Positions 8,300-16,977 are shown, numbered from the stretch's first letter. The stretch is 45,287 nucleotides of DNA from JBCDAP01 sp038747915 (GCA_038747915.1 JBCDJJ010000022.1:1-45287), one strand, 5' to 3'. Notes: generated by a model not told the origin, from the sequence alone. A program made the numbers and translations.

Positions 8300-10159
8300 T
8301 CAGTCGGGGAGGCAGTCCGAGCCGAAGGCGACGAGGACCTCGAGGAAGTCCGTAGCGCCCGCGAGCCCGTCGGCGTCAAGATCACCTACGGCGCGTCGCG
8401 TCGCTCCCGGTATCTGCGGGTCGACGATGCGCCCGAAGCCGACCAACATGCTAAGAAAGTCGTCCGCATCGCAGTCGTGGTCGCCATCGAGGTCGCCCGG
8501 GCACCGGCGCCCAAAGACCACGTAGCTCTGGCCAGCCTCGAAGACACCGTTCGCGTCGGCGCGGCGGGCTCCGATGACGAGGTCGTCCACGCCGTCGGCG
8601 TTGACATCGCCCGCGGCCGACACCGAAACGCCGCTGGCGTCGCCCGGGTCGATGCCGTTGATCACGAAGCCGTTGATGCCGTCGAGCGTCGAGAGTTCGA
8701 ACGAGGCGCCGAACCCGCCGCCACGGCGTCCGAAGATCACGTAGCTCTCGCCGGCGTTGAGGTTCCCGTTCGGGCCGGCGAGTACTCCTCCGATGATGAG
8801 GTCGTCGATCCCGTCGGCGTTGACATCGCCACCGGACGAGACCGAGGTGCCGCTCCTGTCGAGCCAGTCGATGCCATTGATGGTGAAGCCGTTCGAGCCG
8901 TCCAGCATCGAGAGCTCGAGCGACGCGTCGAATCCGCCGTCGCTGCGCCCGAAGATCACGTAGCTTTGGCCCGCTTCCTGACGCCCCTGCGGACGCGCGC
9001 GGCTCGCCCCGATGATGAGATCGTCGATGCCGTCTCCGTTGACATCGCCCGCGGAAGAGACCGAGGTGCCAAACCGATCGCCCGCATCGATGCCGTTCAG
9101 GGCGAAGCCGTTCGAGCCATTCAGCGCGGACAGCTCGAGCGATCCGCCAAACTCACCGTCTTGACGTCCAAAGACCACGTAGCTTGCGCCGGGTGTCAGA
9201 AATCCCTCTCCGGGGGCGCCCGCGCCCACCTCTCCGATGATGAGATCGTCGACACCGTCTCCGTTGACATCGCCCGCTGACGACACCGAGCCAGAGAACC
9301 CGCTGGACAGGTCGGGCAGCATGTACGTCACATTGAGGATCAAGCCATCCGAGGCATTCGGCGTCGAGAGGTCGAGTGACGCGCCGAACGCGCCATCGTG
9401 GCGTCCGAAGACGACGTAGCTCTGGCCGGTCAATCCTCCGAGGGGCACGATGGGTCGCGATCTGATGATCAGGTCGTCAACGCCGTCCCCGTTGATGTCG
9501 CCCGCTGAGGAGACCGAGGTACCGGTGTAGCTGGTCGAGCCGGTGTTGCTGAGCACGAAGCCGTTGGATCCGTCCAGCGCCGAGAGATCGAACGATGCCT
9601 CGAACTCGCCGCCTGCTTGTCCGAAAACGACGTAGCTCTCGCCGACGGCCCCGGAGCCTCCGTCGGCGTACGGCGAGCCGATGATCAGGTCGTCGATGCC
9701 GTCGCCGTTGACGTCGCCCGCCGCGGAGACCGGCATGCTGCTACGCGCAGGGGAAACGACGCCGTTGAGCACAAAGCCGTTGTCGCCGTTCAGTGACGAG
9801 AGATCGAGCGTGGCACCGAACCCTTCGCCCCGGCGTCCAAAGACGACATAGCTCTCATTCACGATAAAACCGAAGGGGTCCTGGTCGGTGGAAGCCACTC
9901 CAATCGCGAGGTCGTCGACGCCGTCGCCGTTGACATCACCCGCCGACGAGACCCATCGGCCGGAGCCGTCGCGGAGGTCGATGCCGTTGAGGATGAAGCC
10001 CTGCGCCCCATCACCAGAGGCGAGCGAGGACAGCTCGAAGGCGGCCGGGAAGAGTTGGGCCTCGCCGGCCGGCGCCACCGCCATCATGCCGAGCCCGATC
10101 ACCAGCCCCGCTGCCCGGGCCACGGCGCGAGCGCTTTGCACCGCTGTGTTCACAATCAT
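8300..10159 (-). CDS. secreted FG-GAP (integrin-like) beta-propeller with dockerin-like tail
   Basis: 619 aa. A signal peptide (about 1-35, ending near GEA before Gln) is followed by seven repeats of about 72-76 aa. Each contains a Ca-binding loop of the type SAGDVNGDGVDDLIIG and a GESYVVFGR strand, which predicts one seven-bladed FG-GAP propeller. The last 67 residues (8300-8503) are a dockerin-like module: CPGDLDGDHDCDADD and VGDLDADGLAGATD, closed by a Cys four residues from the end. I chose ATG 10159 because GGGAGA lies 5 nt upstream. An in-frame GTG at 10387 would add 76 residues of non-protein-like sequence. Probable role: extracellular or surface Ca-dependent binding. No enzyme motif is seen. 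Confidence 0.85.
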   Translation of the reverse strand: MIVNTAVQSARAVARAAGLVIGLGMMAVAPAGEAQLFPAAFELSSLASGDGAQGFILNGIDLRDGSGRWVSSAGDVNGDGVDDLAIGVASTDQDPFGFIVNESYVVFGRRGEGFGATLDLSSLNGDNGFVLNGVVSPARSSMPVSAAGDVNGDGIDDLIIGSPYADGGSGAVGESYVVFGQAGGEFEASFDLSALDGSNGFVLSNTGSTSYTGTSVSSAGDINGDGVDDLIIRSRPIVPLGGLTGQSYVVFGRHDGAFGASLDLSTPNASDGLILNVTYMLPDLSSGFSGSVSSAGDVNGDGVDDLIIGEVGAGAPGEGFLTPGASYVVFGRQDGEFGGSLELSALNGSNGFALNGIDAGDRFGTSVSSAGDVNGDGIDDLIIGASRARPQGRQEAGQSYVIFGRSDGGFDASLELSMLDGSNGFTINGIDWLDRSGTSVSSGGDVNADGIDDLIIGGVLAGPNGNLNAGESYVIFGRRGGGFGASFELSTLDGINGFVINGIDPGDASGVSVSAAGDVNADGVDDLVIGARRADANGVFEAGQSYVVFGRRCPGDLDGDHDCDADDFLSMLVGFGRIVDPQIPGATRRAVGDLDADGLAGATDFLEVLVAFGSDCLPD

Positions 10160-10368
10160 CACATTCTCCCTTGGTCTCTGAACTCTCACGGCTCTCCACG
10201 CCGTCCTGCGGGCACTCTCACCTTGATCGACGGTGCCGATCATTCCTGCGTTCAAGTATACGGGTACACCGATGCCGGCCGCCACTCGAATCGGGGCGTT
10301 CGTCGCATCCTGGGTGCGGTGCGGCACCGGCTGTCGACGGTGGCCCACCCCGGCTCTACTCTCCTCCC

Positions 10369-10932
10369 ATGCCCAACGCCCCCGCACCGAATCTCGATCA
10401 CCCGTCTCTCACCCGCGTGAAGGCGGCCTTCCCGGACCGGCGCTTCCGCGCGACCGAGTACCGAAGTCAGACCACGCTCATCGTCGAGCCGGCCGATCTC
10501 CACGCGGTGATGGCGTTCCTCCGCGACGACGAGGCGTGCGCGTACAACTTTCTGTCCGACGTCGTTGGGATCGACTACCTCGAGTACCCCTCCCAGACCA
10601 TCGGCCGGTTCGCGGTGCTCTACAACCTGCTGAGCCATCCGCACGACCGCCGGCTGTTCGTCAAGGCCTTCCTCGACCCCTCGCTCCCAACAGAAGGCAT
10701 CGAGGCGGATCCGGCGCTGGTGCTGGACTCGGTCACCGACCTCTGGCCCGGCGCCGAGTGGCCCGAGCGAGAAGTGTTCGACATGTTCGGCATCCGCTTC
10801 CGCAACCACCCGGACCTGCGGCGCATCCTGCTGTGGGAGGAGTACCCGGCCCACCCGCTCCGCAAGGACTACCCGCTGCGCGGTCAGGGCGAGCGTGAGA
10901 ACTTCCGCGTGGTGAGCCGGACGGACGCCTGA
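10369..10932 (+). CDS. nuoC: NADH-quinone oxidoreductase subunit C
   Basis: 187 aa, the normal size for the 30-kDa subunit of complex I on the matrix-side arm. The diagnostic segment WPEREVFDMFGIRFRNHPDLRRILL is followed by EEYPAHPLRKDYPL. I chose ATG 10369 because conserved NuoC sequence begins soon after it. There is no clear Shine-Dalgarno sequence, so translation may be leaderless or weak. An in-frame ATG at 10171 would add 66 non-conserved residues. No other nuo gene is adjacent, since both neighbours are minus-strand secreted proteins. This is an isolated nuoC rather than part of a nuo operon. Confidence 0.92.
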   Translation: MPNAPAPNLDHPSLTRVKAAFPDRRFRATEYRSQTTLIVEPADLHAVMAFLRDDEACAYNFLSDVVGIDYLEYPSQTIGRFAVLYNLLSHPHDRRLFVKAFLDPSLPTEGIEADPALVLDSVTDLWPGAEWPEREVFDMFGIRFRNHPDLRRILLWEEYPAHPLRKDYPLRGQGERENFRVVSRTDA

Positions 10933-10964
10933 GTCGCTGCGTCATCGAGCCGCGAAAGCCGGTG

Positions 10965-10985
10965 GTGGGAGCGTCCCGCTCCCAC
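10965..10985. terminator. hairpin between convergent nuoC and PEP-CTERM-like gene
   Basis: Perfect 9-bp stem GTGGGAGCG / CGCTCCCAC with a 3-nt loop, 33 bp after nuoC. No T tract. It is probably a bidirectional terminator. Confidence 0.6.
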
Positions 10986-11039
10986 GAACACGCGACTACG
11001 ACGCGCGACCTATCACATGTGTTCGTAACCTGATGTCGA

Positions 11040-11843
11040 TCAACGCCGCCGTCGCGCCACCACGATCCCACCGATCGTCACGATCGCGATGGCGCCGCCC
11101 GGACTCGGAATGAGCGTTCCGCCGTCCAGGCCGACGTACGACACGCCGAGCGAGCCACCCGCTTCGAACACGATCTCATCGAAATCCTGGGCAGCGACAA
11201 AGACGAACTCGTTGTAGCTGTTGTCGCCGAAGATGGGCGTGCCGTACTCACCGCTCACCGTGGGGTTGAGTGAGAACGTCTGCACCACCGCGCCGTCACG
11301 CACCAGGTGGAGCGCCGAGCGGTTGATCGAGGCCTTCTCGGTATCCACGATGCCCAGACGGACACGCTCGGCGTCCATCGCCTCGTCGAAGCTGAAGACC
11401 ATCTCACCGGTCAAGCTCCGCCGCACGCCGTCTCGGCCGGTCACGTTGCGCCGGCTGCCCTCGTCGGAAGGCTGATCGACGATGCCGTCGCTCTCACTCC
11501 CGGTGAGGTAGTCGGCGATGGTGAGCAGCAGCTCCGGCTGGGTGACACCCACCAGGAGATTGCCCTCGGCATCGACGAGGTTGCCCTTTGAGAAGGGGGC
11601 GCCGAGCAGGTCTTCGTCGCGAGCGGTATCGCCGGAGAGCGGGTCGAACAGCTGAGCCGAACCACCAACCCGATGGCGGAAGTTGGTGGCCGACACCGTG
11701 AAGAGGTCGTCGCCGAAGGCTCGGCCGTCCACGATCTCGCCGTGATCGCCGGGGCCGAAGGTGACCGTCATGGTGGCACCAGCAGCCGAGCCCGCGATGA
11801 GGCTCACAACACACGCAGCGAAGGCAGTGGGGGCGGTACGCAT
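11040..11843 (-). CDS. secreted protein with PEP-CTERM-like sorting tail
   Basis: 267 aa. Signal peptide MRTAPTAFAACVVSLIAGSAAGA. The mature part (about 24-240) is beta-rich and of no family I recognise (TMTVTFGPGDHGEIVDGRAFGDD, VSATNFRH). The C-terminus has the tripartite sorting form: PSPGG, a hydrophobic stretch of about 15 residues, then RRRR as the last residues. That suggests exosortase-type processing and surface or matrix attachment. Start ATG 11843 has GGAGAT 6 nt upstream. The open frame continues to 12203 but upstream residues do not look coding. Convergent with nuoC. Confidence 0.78.
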   Translation of the reverse strand: MRTAPTAFAACVVSLIAGSAAGATMTVTFGPGDHGEIVDGRAFGDDLFTVSATNFRHRVGGSAQLFDPLSGDTARDEDLLGAPFSKGNLVDAEGNLLVGVTQPELLLTIADYLTGSESDGIVDQPSDEGSRRNVTGRDGVRRSLTGEMVFSFDEAMDAERVRLGIVDTEKASINRSALHLVRDGAVVQTFSLNPTVSGEYGTPIFGDNSYNEFVFVAAQDFDEIVFEAGGSLGVSYVGLDGGTLIPSPGGAIAIVTIGGIVVARRRR

Positions 11844-11870
11844 GGCAGATCTCCGTCTTGGGCCTGTGCA

Positions 11871-11886
11871 GTCACCACATGGTGAC
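11871..11886. promoter_or_regulatory. GTCACCA-CA-TGGTGAC palindrome
   Basis: Perfect 7-bp arms around a 2-bp centre, 27 bp upstream of the PEP-CTERM-like gene start, so in its leader or promoter. A candidate operator. No partner regulator is evident. Confidence 0.3.
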
Positions 11887-12065
11887 CAATTCAGCATGCC
11901 GTCTGAATGGCGACAGGCGAGGTCGGAGCGTCCCCGGCGTGCCGCCGCCGTGCGGACATACGGTGTTGGCAAACCAGGGCAGTCCGAGAGCCCGGCCGGA
12001 GCGTTAGACGCACGGTTCTCGGTCCTACTCGCGGCGTCGCCGTGCTGAGCCGGTAGGGTCACACC

Positions 12066-12938
12066 ATGCGGACCGCATTCACGCTGATCGAATTGCTCGT
12101 TGTCGTCGCGGTCATCGCGATCCTGATCGCCCTGGTGGTGCCAGCAGCGGCCTCGGCCCGCGACATGGCCCAGGCAGCCGCCGGGACGTCGAACCTCCGG
12201 CAACTGGGCATCGGGCTCGAGCTGTACCGCGAGGATTACTCGCGCGAGCTGCCGCAGGCGCGATGGTCCGACGGCCTGGGCGACCTGGCGCGCGATGTGG
12301 ACGGTCCCTGCGTGCTGAGCGGCGGCTCGTTCGTCACATCTGCTGGCGATCCGTGCGGCAACAACATCGGGGCACTCTTCGGCGGCACCCGCGGCACGCT
12401 GAGCCTGGGTGGATTTGAGTTCGGCGTGTCAACGGTCGGCGCCGACGAACGCCCGCTGAACCCGTACGTGGTCGATACACCGCTGACCGAGCCCGACCTG
12501 CCGATTCCCATCTTCGAAGACCCGGCCGATGTCGGCATGCCCGAGCCACCGGAGTTCATCGCACTCTTCGGCAACGACACATCGAGCACCTACCGGCTGC
12601 TCGGCTCGAGCTACAACCTCAACGACCATGCGCTCGACGACAACCCCAACGGGGACGATGTGCCGACGCTCGTGCCCGAGGCCGGCGGCGCCTCGCCACC
12701 GATCGCAAACCCCTCACTGACATGGGTGATCGGCTCCCACCCGATCTATAACTTCGACGATGCCGGCGACCGGGGCCAACGCTGGGTGTTCGGCCGCGTC
12801 AGCGCGACGCTTGTGTATGCGGACGGCCACGCGCGAACCGCGGTCGATGTTCCGGAGGGGATCGTCGATACCACCCGCGACTACACGTTCCTGCCGACCC
12901 CCGGGTGGCGCGACGACGTGGACGCCGGCGGTGAGTGA
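12066..12938 (+). CDS. pseudopilin-like protein (prepilin N-terminal methylation domain)
   Basis: 290 aa. A very short leader, MRTA, is followed by the class III prepilin motif FTLIELLVVVAVIAILIALVVPA with the Glu at +5. The cleavage junction is Ala-Phe instead of the usual Gly-Phe. The remaining ~250 residues are a periplasmic or extracellular domain with SNLRQLGIGLELY, as in DUF1559-like planctomycete pseudopilins. A C-terminal ATLVYADGHARTA recalls the H-X9-DG tail. AGGGT lies upstream of ATG 12066. The next gene starts at or before its stop. No pilus assembly genes are nearby. Confidence 0.82.
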   Translation: MRTAFTLIELLVVVAVIAILIALVVPAAASARDMAQAAAGTSNLRQLGIGLELYREDYSRELPQARWSDGLGDLARDVDGPCVLSGGSFVTSAGDPCGNNIGALFGGTRGTLSLGGFEFGVSTVGADERPLNPYVVDTPLTEPDLPIPIFEDPADVGMPEPPEFIALFGNDTSSTYRLLGSSYNLNDHALDDNPNGDDVPTLVPEAGGASPPIANPSLTWVIGSHPIYNFDDAGDRGQRWVFGRVSATLVYADGHARTAVDVPEGIVDTTRDYTFLPTPGWRDDVDAGGE

Positions 12939-12951
12939 GCAGACGCCGCCG

Positions 12952-13602
12952 ATGAGCGAGGGGTCGTTCGCGACGGCGCCTCTAGCGTCGGTGCTCGACG
13001 AGGTGGCCGCGAAGCAGCCGGCGCCGGGCGGCGGGGCGGTCGCGGCCTTGACCGGGGCCATGTCCGCCGCGCTCGGGTCGATGGTGCTGAGCTACTCGAG
13101 CGGCCGCACTTCGCTCGCGGACCACACCGAACTGCACACGTCGACCTCGGCGGCGCTGGTGCGAGCCAGAGCGTTGTTCCTCGAACTCGCCGATGCGGAC
13201 GCCGAGGCCTACGCGGCCCTCCAGCACGCCCAGCGCGCCGCACGCGAGGGCTCTGCGGCGCCCGGCACCCTGGTGACCGCAGCGGAGCACGCGATGGGCG
13301 TCCCCGTTCGTGTGGTGGTGGCCGCCGGCGCTGTTGCAGAGCACTTCGAGCGGGCGGTCGAGGCCGAGGCGATCAACCGATGGCTGCTGTCCGACCTGGC
13401 GATCGCAGCAGAGCTGGCCGCATCGGCCGCTCGATCGGCGATGTGGATGGTGCGCACGAACGGGCCGCTCGTGGCGGAGCACAACGGCGACCTCGTGCCG
13501 ATGCGAGAGGCCGAGACCATCGCGGACGCCACGTCCGAGCGCGCCTCCCGGATCGCGGACGCCGTCGCGCGAGCGATCGCTTCAAGCGAACCGGGTGGGT
13601 GA
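12952..13602 (+). CDS. cyclodeaminase/cyclohydrolase family protein
   Basis: 216 aa, the size of single-domain formiminotetrahydrofolate cyclodeaminase / methenyl-THF cyclohydrolase (FchA) proteins, which work on one-carbon folate derivatives. The family signature PAPGGGAVAALTGAMSAALGSMVLSYS lies near the start, and DADAEAYAALQHAQRA and the all-alpha C-terminal half follow. The start is uncertain. ATG 12952 is chosen, but an in-frame GTG at 12931 would overlap the pseudopilin stop by 8 nt and could be the coupled start. The neighbours do not suggest folate metabolism. Confidence 0.8.
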   Translation: MSEGSFATAPLASVLDEVAAKQPAPGGGAVAALTGAMSAALGSMVLSYSSGRTSLADHTELHTSTSAALVRARALFLELADADAEAYAALQHAQRAAREGSAAPGTLVTAAEHAMGVPVRVVVAAGAVAEHFERAVEAEAINRWLLSDLAIAAELAASAARSAMWMVRTNGPLVAEHNGDLVPMREAETIADATSERASRIADAVARAIASSEPGG

Positions 13603-13642
13603 GCCGAGACAGTGACACGTGTCGTCAGCCTCTGGATCGCCC

Positions 13643-13843
13643 ATGGAACCTCGGTCCGGCGCCGGTCCCGCCAAGGGGCGGCCGTGGATCGGCATGATGT
13701 GGCGGTGCTGCCACGTGTACACCAGGCTGTACAAACGAGCGGACGGGACCGCGTACGAGGGCCGGTGCCCTCGATGCGGGGCGCAGGCGAGGGTCGGCGT
13801 CGGGCCGGACGGCTCAGACGATCGTTTTTTCGAGTTTTCGTGA
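13643..13843 (+). CDS. small conserved-looking zinc-ribbon-type protein
   Basis: 66 aa from ATG 13643. An in-frame GTG at 13619 would give 74 aa. The core WRCCHVYTRLYKR...YEGRCPRCGA has a Cys-Cys pair and a CxxC, which could bind one zinc. The C-terminus ends FFEFS. No function is assignable. It sits 40 bp after the cyclodeaminase gene and 12 bp before the next reading frame, so it is probably cotranscribed. Confidence 0.6.
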   Translation: MEPRSGAGPAKGRPWIGMMWRCCHVYTRLYKRADGTAYEGRCPRCGAQARVGVGPDGSDDRFFEFS

Positions 13844-13855
13844 GGGGGCGGTATC

Positions 13856-14395
13856 ATGATGTCCATGGCGAGTGGCTCGACAGCGACAAGCGGAGCCTTC
13901 GAGCTCGGTCGGCGCACCGGCGTGTGTGCGGTGAGTGGACGGGAACTCGAACCGGGCGATGAGATCGTCTCGTTTCTCGTCGAGCCCGAGGGAGACGAGC
14001 GGGTTGCCCGTGTCGATGTGCTGCGAACCGAGTGGGACGGCACCCCTGTGCCTGGCGCGATGGCCCGGTGGCAGTGCGTGGTGCCCGAGCGGGCACCGTC
14101 GCGCGGCCCGGTGATCGATGCCGCGTCGCTGACCGACCTGTTCGAGCAGCTCACAACGAACGACGAGGACGAGTCGCCCGAGCGAGCCGGGCTTCGATAT
14201 GTGCTGGCGCTGCTTCTGGTGCGCCGCCGCGTGCTGGAGGTGGTCGGTGCGGCGGGCCGCGGCGTGCTGCTCGTACGGCCGCGCTCCGAGCCCGAGTCGG
14301 AGCCCGTCCCGGTCCACGAGCCCGAGCTGGATACCGACCTGCTCGGCTCCATCCAGACCACGCTGACCGATGTGCTCGGACTGGAGGAGGCGTGA
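13856..14395 (+). CDS. hypothetical protein
   Basis: 179 aa, no signal or membrane segment. The N-terminal part has GVCAVSGRELEPGDEIVSFLVE with a single Cys at the head, then VDVLRTEWDGTPVPGAMARWQCVVPE, a Trp-rich segment. The C-terminal half is helical (LRYVLALLLVRRRVLEVV) and acidic (EPESEPVPVHEPELDTD). Function unknown. A strong GAGGGGG lies 8 nt before ATG 13856, and a second in-frame ATG follows at 13859. The stop overlaps the next gene's GTG start by 4 nt, so it is translationally coupled to the lipoprotein gene. Confidence 0.75.
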   Translation: MMSMASGSTATSGAFELGRRTGVCAVSGRELEPGDEIVSFLVEPEGDERVARVDVLRTEWDGTPVPGAMARWQCVVPERAPSRGPVIDAASLTDLFEQLTTNDEDESPERAGLRYVLALLLVRRRVLEVVGAAGRGVLLVRPRSEPESEPVPVHEPELDTDLLGSIQTTLTDVLGLEEA

Positions 14396-15306
14396 GCAAG
14401 GGTTCAAAGACCGTGTGCCGACATGCCGTGGCGGCGGCAGCGATCATCGCAGCAGCGTTTCTCGGTGGGTGCCGGAGCAACCAGCCGAGCGGTCCGATGG
14501 TGTTCGCACCGACCGACGGCGAGCTCCGGCCCGCGTCGCTCGAGTACGCCACCCTCGCGCGCACGCACAACGCACGCGTCGCGCAGCTCGACCGTCTCTG
14601 GGGCCGCGCGCACGTCCGCATGGCCTGGATCGACGAAGAAGGCGATCGCCAGGAAGACGGCGGCGAGGGCCATCTGCAATGGCGACGCCCCGCGATGGCG
14701 CTGAGTCTCGGCAAGCTCGGCGAGCCCTTCGTCTGGATCGGCATGGACGCCTCCCGCTTCTGGCTGCTGAGCCGCCGGGACGACGTCGCCCAGGTGGGCA
14801 CCCACGCCTCGATCACCCTCGACGAGGCCTCACGGCTCGGCCTGCCGGTACCACCCGCCGAACTCCCGCCGATGATGGGCCTCGCTGCACTCCCCGAGCC
14901 TGGCACTCGCAACGAGCCAACCGTCCACGAGGACCCAGCCAGCGGACGAATCGGCGTGCAGCTACCCCGACGCGAGGGGGGGTACTGGCAACTGGAGTTC
15001 GACCCCGAGCGTTTGCATCTCGTCCGTGTGGCCATGGTCTCGGAAGACGGCTTCGAGCTCCTCACGAGCGATCTGACCGACTACGAGCGCATCCGTCCGC
15101 GCGGCGGTGAGGAGACCGAGGTGCCGACCCGTGTGCTGGTGCTCGACCCACGCTCCGGCGCCGAGCTCTCGCTCTCGCTCGGGAGCGTCGACGACGGGTG
15201 GGCCGGCCGGCGCAACAAGCTGCCCGATGCAGCGTTCGACTTCGAGTCGCTCGTCGAGCTGCAGGGCCCGTTCGAGGTGGTTGACCTTGACGCACCGGCG
15301 GGGTGA
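14392..15306 (+). CDS. lipoprotein, possible LolA/LolB-like fold
   Basis: 304 aa starting at GTG 14392 (GTGA overlap with the previous stop; GGAGGAGG just upstream). The lipoprotein signal ends at lipobox LGGC (about residues 24-27). The mature part (LDRLWGRAHVRMAWIDEEGDRQEDGGEGHLQWRRPAMALSLGKLGEPFVWIG, then FWLLSRRDD and YWQLEFDPERLHLVRVAMV) reads like the curved beta-sheet of outer-membrane lipoprotein-sorting proteins. This assignment comes from pattern and not from a defined motif. It is the second of three coupled genes with the RDD protein. Confidence 0.7.
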   Translation: MSKGSKTVCRHAVAAAAIIAAAFLGGCRSNQPSGPMVFAPTDGELRPASLEYATLARTHNARVAQLDRLWGRAHVRMAWIDEEGDRQEDGGEGHLQWRRPAMALSLGKLGEPFVWIGMDASRFWLLSRRDDVAQVGTHASITLDEASRLGLPVPPAELPPMMGLAALPEPGTRNEPTVHEDPASGRIGVQLPRREGGYWQLEFDPERLHLVRVAMVSEDGFELLTSDLTDYERIRPRGGEETEVPTRVLVLDPRSGAELSLSLGSVDDGWAGRRNKLPDAAFDFESLVELQGPFEVVDLDAPAG

Positions 15307-16849
15307 TCGAATCGCGGCGTGCCTGGCGCGGTCCGTGCCCATGGTCCTGATCGCGATCGTCGCGCTCGCGCTCACCGATCGCGCGCACGCGCAGCCGGCG
15401 CACGGCGATGCATCAACGATCACCCTCGGCCCGGCCTCGATCGGGCCCGGGGCGCTCGCCGACCGCGTCGCGGGCGGCTGGCTCGCGATGGAGGCCAACC
15501 GCCTCGGCATCATGCTGCTGTACTTCGACGACACCGTCGACGGCGGCTACGAGCGTGCCGCGACGCTCGAGCGCATGCCCGAGCGGATCGCCGCGTCCGC
15601 TGGCGCCGGACTGGTCGTCTTTCCCTCGGTATCAACGAACGCGGGCGGCGCACTGAGCGACCGTGCGTCGGTGCGCGGCGTTCGGGAGATCCGGGTCACC
15701 TCTCGCACCGGCGGTCTTCACGTGTTCTCATCGCCCAGGGCACGGCCGCACCTGCCGGGCGATGGTGAGCTCCGCGGGCTCACCGGCACGCTGAGCGGGG
15801 TGTGGGCCGCGTTGCTCGATCACGGGCCGGAGGGCATGCACCTGCACCTGCTCGATCACGAGGGCGCGTGGCGCCTCGCGCCGTGGCCCGAAGGCATCGA
15901 CTCGTCGGCCGCCCACCTCGTCTCCATCGGTGAGCAGATCGTGATCGCGGATCGAACGGCCGCGGTCGCAGCGCGTCTCGGCTCGGGTGAAGACACCGCT
16001 GACATCACCTGGGAGCGGCTCGACCTCGCGCGACCGCGCAGCGCTTCGTTGGCCACGCTCGACGGTGCCCTTGCCTCTTGGTGGGTGACCGAGGCGAGCG
16101 AGCTGGCGGTCGAGCTCGACACGGGCGTGCAGATGCGTCACCCCATGGCCGGCGAGCCGCGCGTGCTCACCGCCGGCCGATCCCTCGTCGCCGTCTCGGT
16201 GGAGCCCGGCCGCACATCGCTGATGGCACTCGTCGTCGACGCGGAGGGCCGAGCCGTGCATGACGGGCCGGCGTCGAGCCGCACCGCCGAGCGCGCCCGC
16301 TCGATCGAACTTCTCACGCTCTTCGCATCGGCCATGCTCGCCGCGTGCGTCCTGCTCATCGTGATGCCTAGCGCGACCTCGACACAAAGCGGCGTCGTTG
16401 CCTTGCCAGAAGGCGTGGCCCTGGCCGAGCCACCGAGGCGGTTCATCGCCACGCTGGTCGATGCGATGCCGGGGCTCTTCCTGGTCTCGGTCATGTGGGC
16501 GGGCGAGAGCGAGAGCGCAGCGGCGGCCATGGAATCGCTCGCGGTTGGGAGCGGGCCGTGGCCCTGGCTGGTCTTCGGTGCGCTCACCATCGCGCACACC
16601 ACCGCCCTCGAAACGCTCTTCGGCCGGACGATCGGCAAGGCGGTGGTGAGTTGTCGGACCATCGGGGCCGACGGCGAGCCGGTGACCTGGCGGGTCTCGC
16701 TCTGGCGGAACACCACCAAGACCGTGTTCCCGTTCGTGGGCGCCGCGGTTCTCGCCCGGCCTTGGACCTCCCGGCCGGGCGCCGCGGGCTCGTGGGTCGT
16801 CGTCGATGTGATCGGCGAGGCGGAGCCCGACAGCAAGGGCGCCGAGTGA
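15287..16849 (+). CDS. membrane protein with secreted N-terminal domain and C-terminal RDD domain
   Basis: 520 aa from TTG 15287, chosen because GAGGTGG lies exactly 6 nt upstream and it gives a normal signal peptide (MTHRRGDRIAACLARSVPMV...RAHAQ). The next in-frame ATG at 15341 would lack the basic n-region. It overlaps the lipoprotein gene by 20 nt. Residues about 36-340 form a soluble extracytoplasmic domain of unknown type. Three hydrophobic segments follow (about 345-370, 385-410, 420-445) with RDD signatures: PPRRFIATLVDA, GRTIGKAVVSCRTIGADGEPVTW and SLWRNTTK. RDD proteins are poorly characterised membrane proteins, and the large extracytoplasmic extension is unusual. Confidence 0.75.
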   Translation: MTHRRGDRIAACLARSVPMVLIAIVALALTDRAHAQPAHGDASTITLGPASIGPGALADRVAGGWLAMEANRLGIMLLYFDDTVDGGYERAATLERMPERIAASAGAGLVVFPSVSTNAGGALSDRASVRGVREIRVTSRTGGLHVFSSPRARPHLPGDGELRGLTGTLSGVWAALLDHGPEGMHLHLLDHEGAWRLAPWPEGIDSSAAHLVSIGEQIVIADRTAAVAARLGSGEDTADITWERLDLARPRSASLATLDGALASWWVTEASELAVELDTGVQMRHPMAGEPRVLTAGRSLVAVSVEPGRTSLMALVVDAEGRAVHDGPASSRTAERARSIELLTLFASAMLAACVLLIVMPSATSTQSGVVALPEGVALAEPPRRFIATLVDAMPGLFLVSVMWAGESESAAAAMESLAVGSGPWPWLVFGALTIAHTTALETLFGRTIGKAVVSCRTIGADGEPVTWRVSLWRNTTKTVFPFVGAAVLARPWTSRPGAAGSWVVVDVIGEAEPDSKGAE

Positions 16850-16901
16850 TCGGACCCGTCGCCCGCGGTGGACCGCAGTTTGCACCCGCACCGAACCGAT
16901 A

Positions 16902-16917
16902 GAGCCTGAAGAGGCTC
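16902..16917 (+). terminator. small hairpin upstream of TPR gene
   Basis: GAGCCT-GAAG-AGGCTC, a perfect 6-bp stem with a tetraloop, 52 bp after the RDD stop. It could be a weak terminator or a leader structure for the TPR gene. Confidence 0.3.
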
Positions 16918-16977
16918 AGAGGCGTCCCGGACGTGTGGTGCGCCGATCTCGCCGAGTGATCCGCAGGATGTGCCGAC

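Noticed and set aside
8234..9280. 348-codon open frame on the plus strand with internal repeats
   Set aside because: Its repeats are the complement of the FG-GAP repeats, and it starts inside the terminator region.
10171..10368. N-terminal extension of nuoC to ATG 10171
   Set aside because: The extra 66 residues do not resemble NuoC and cover the probable divergent promoter region.
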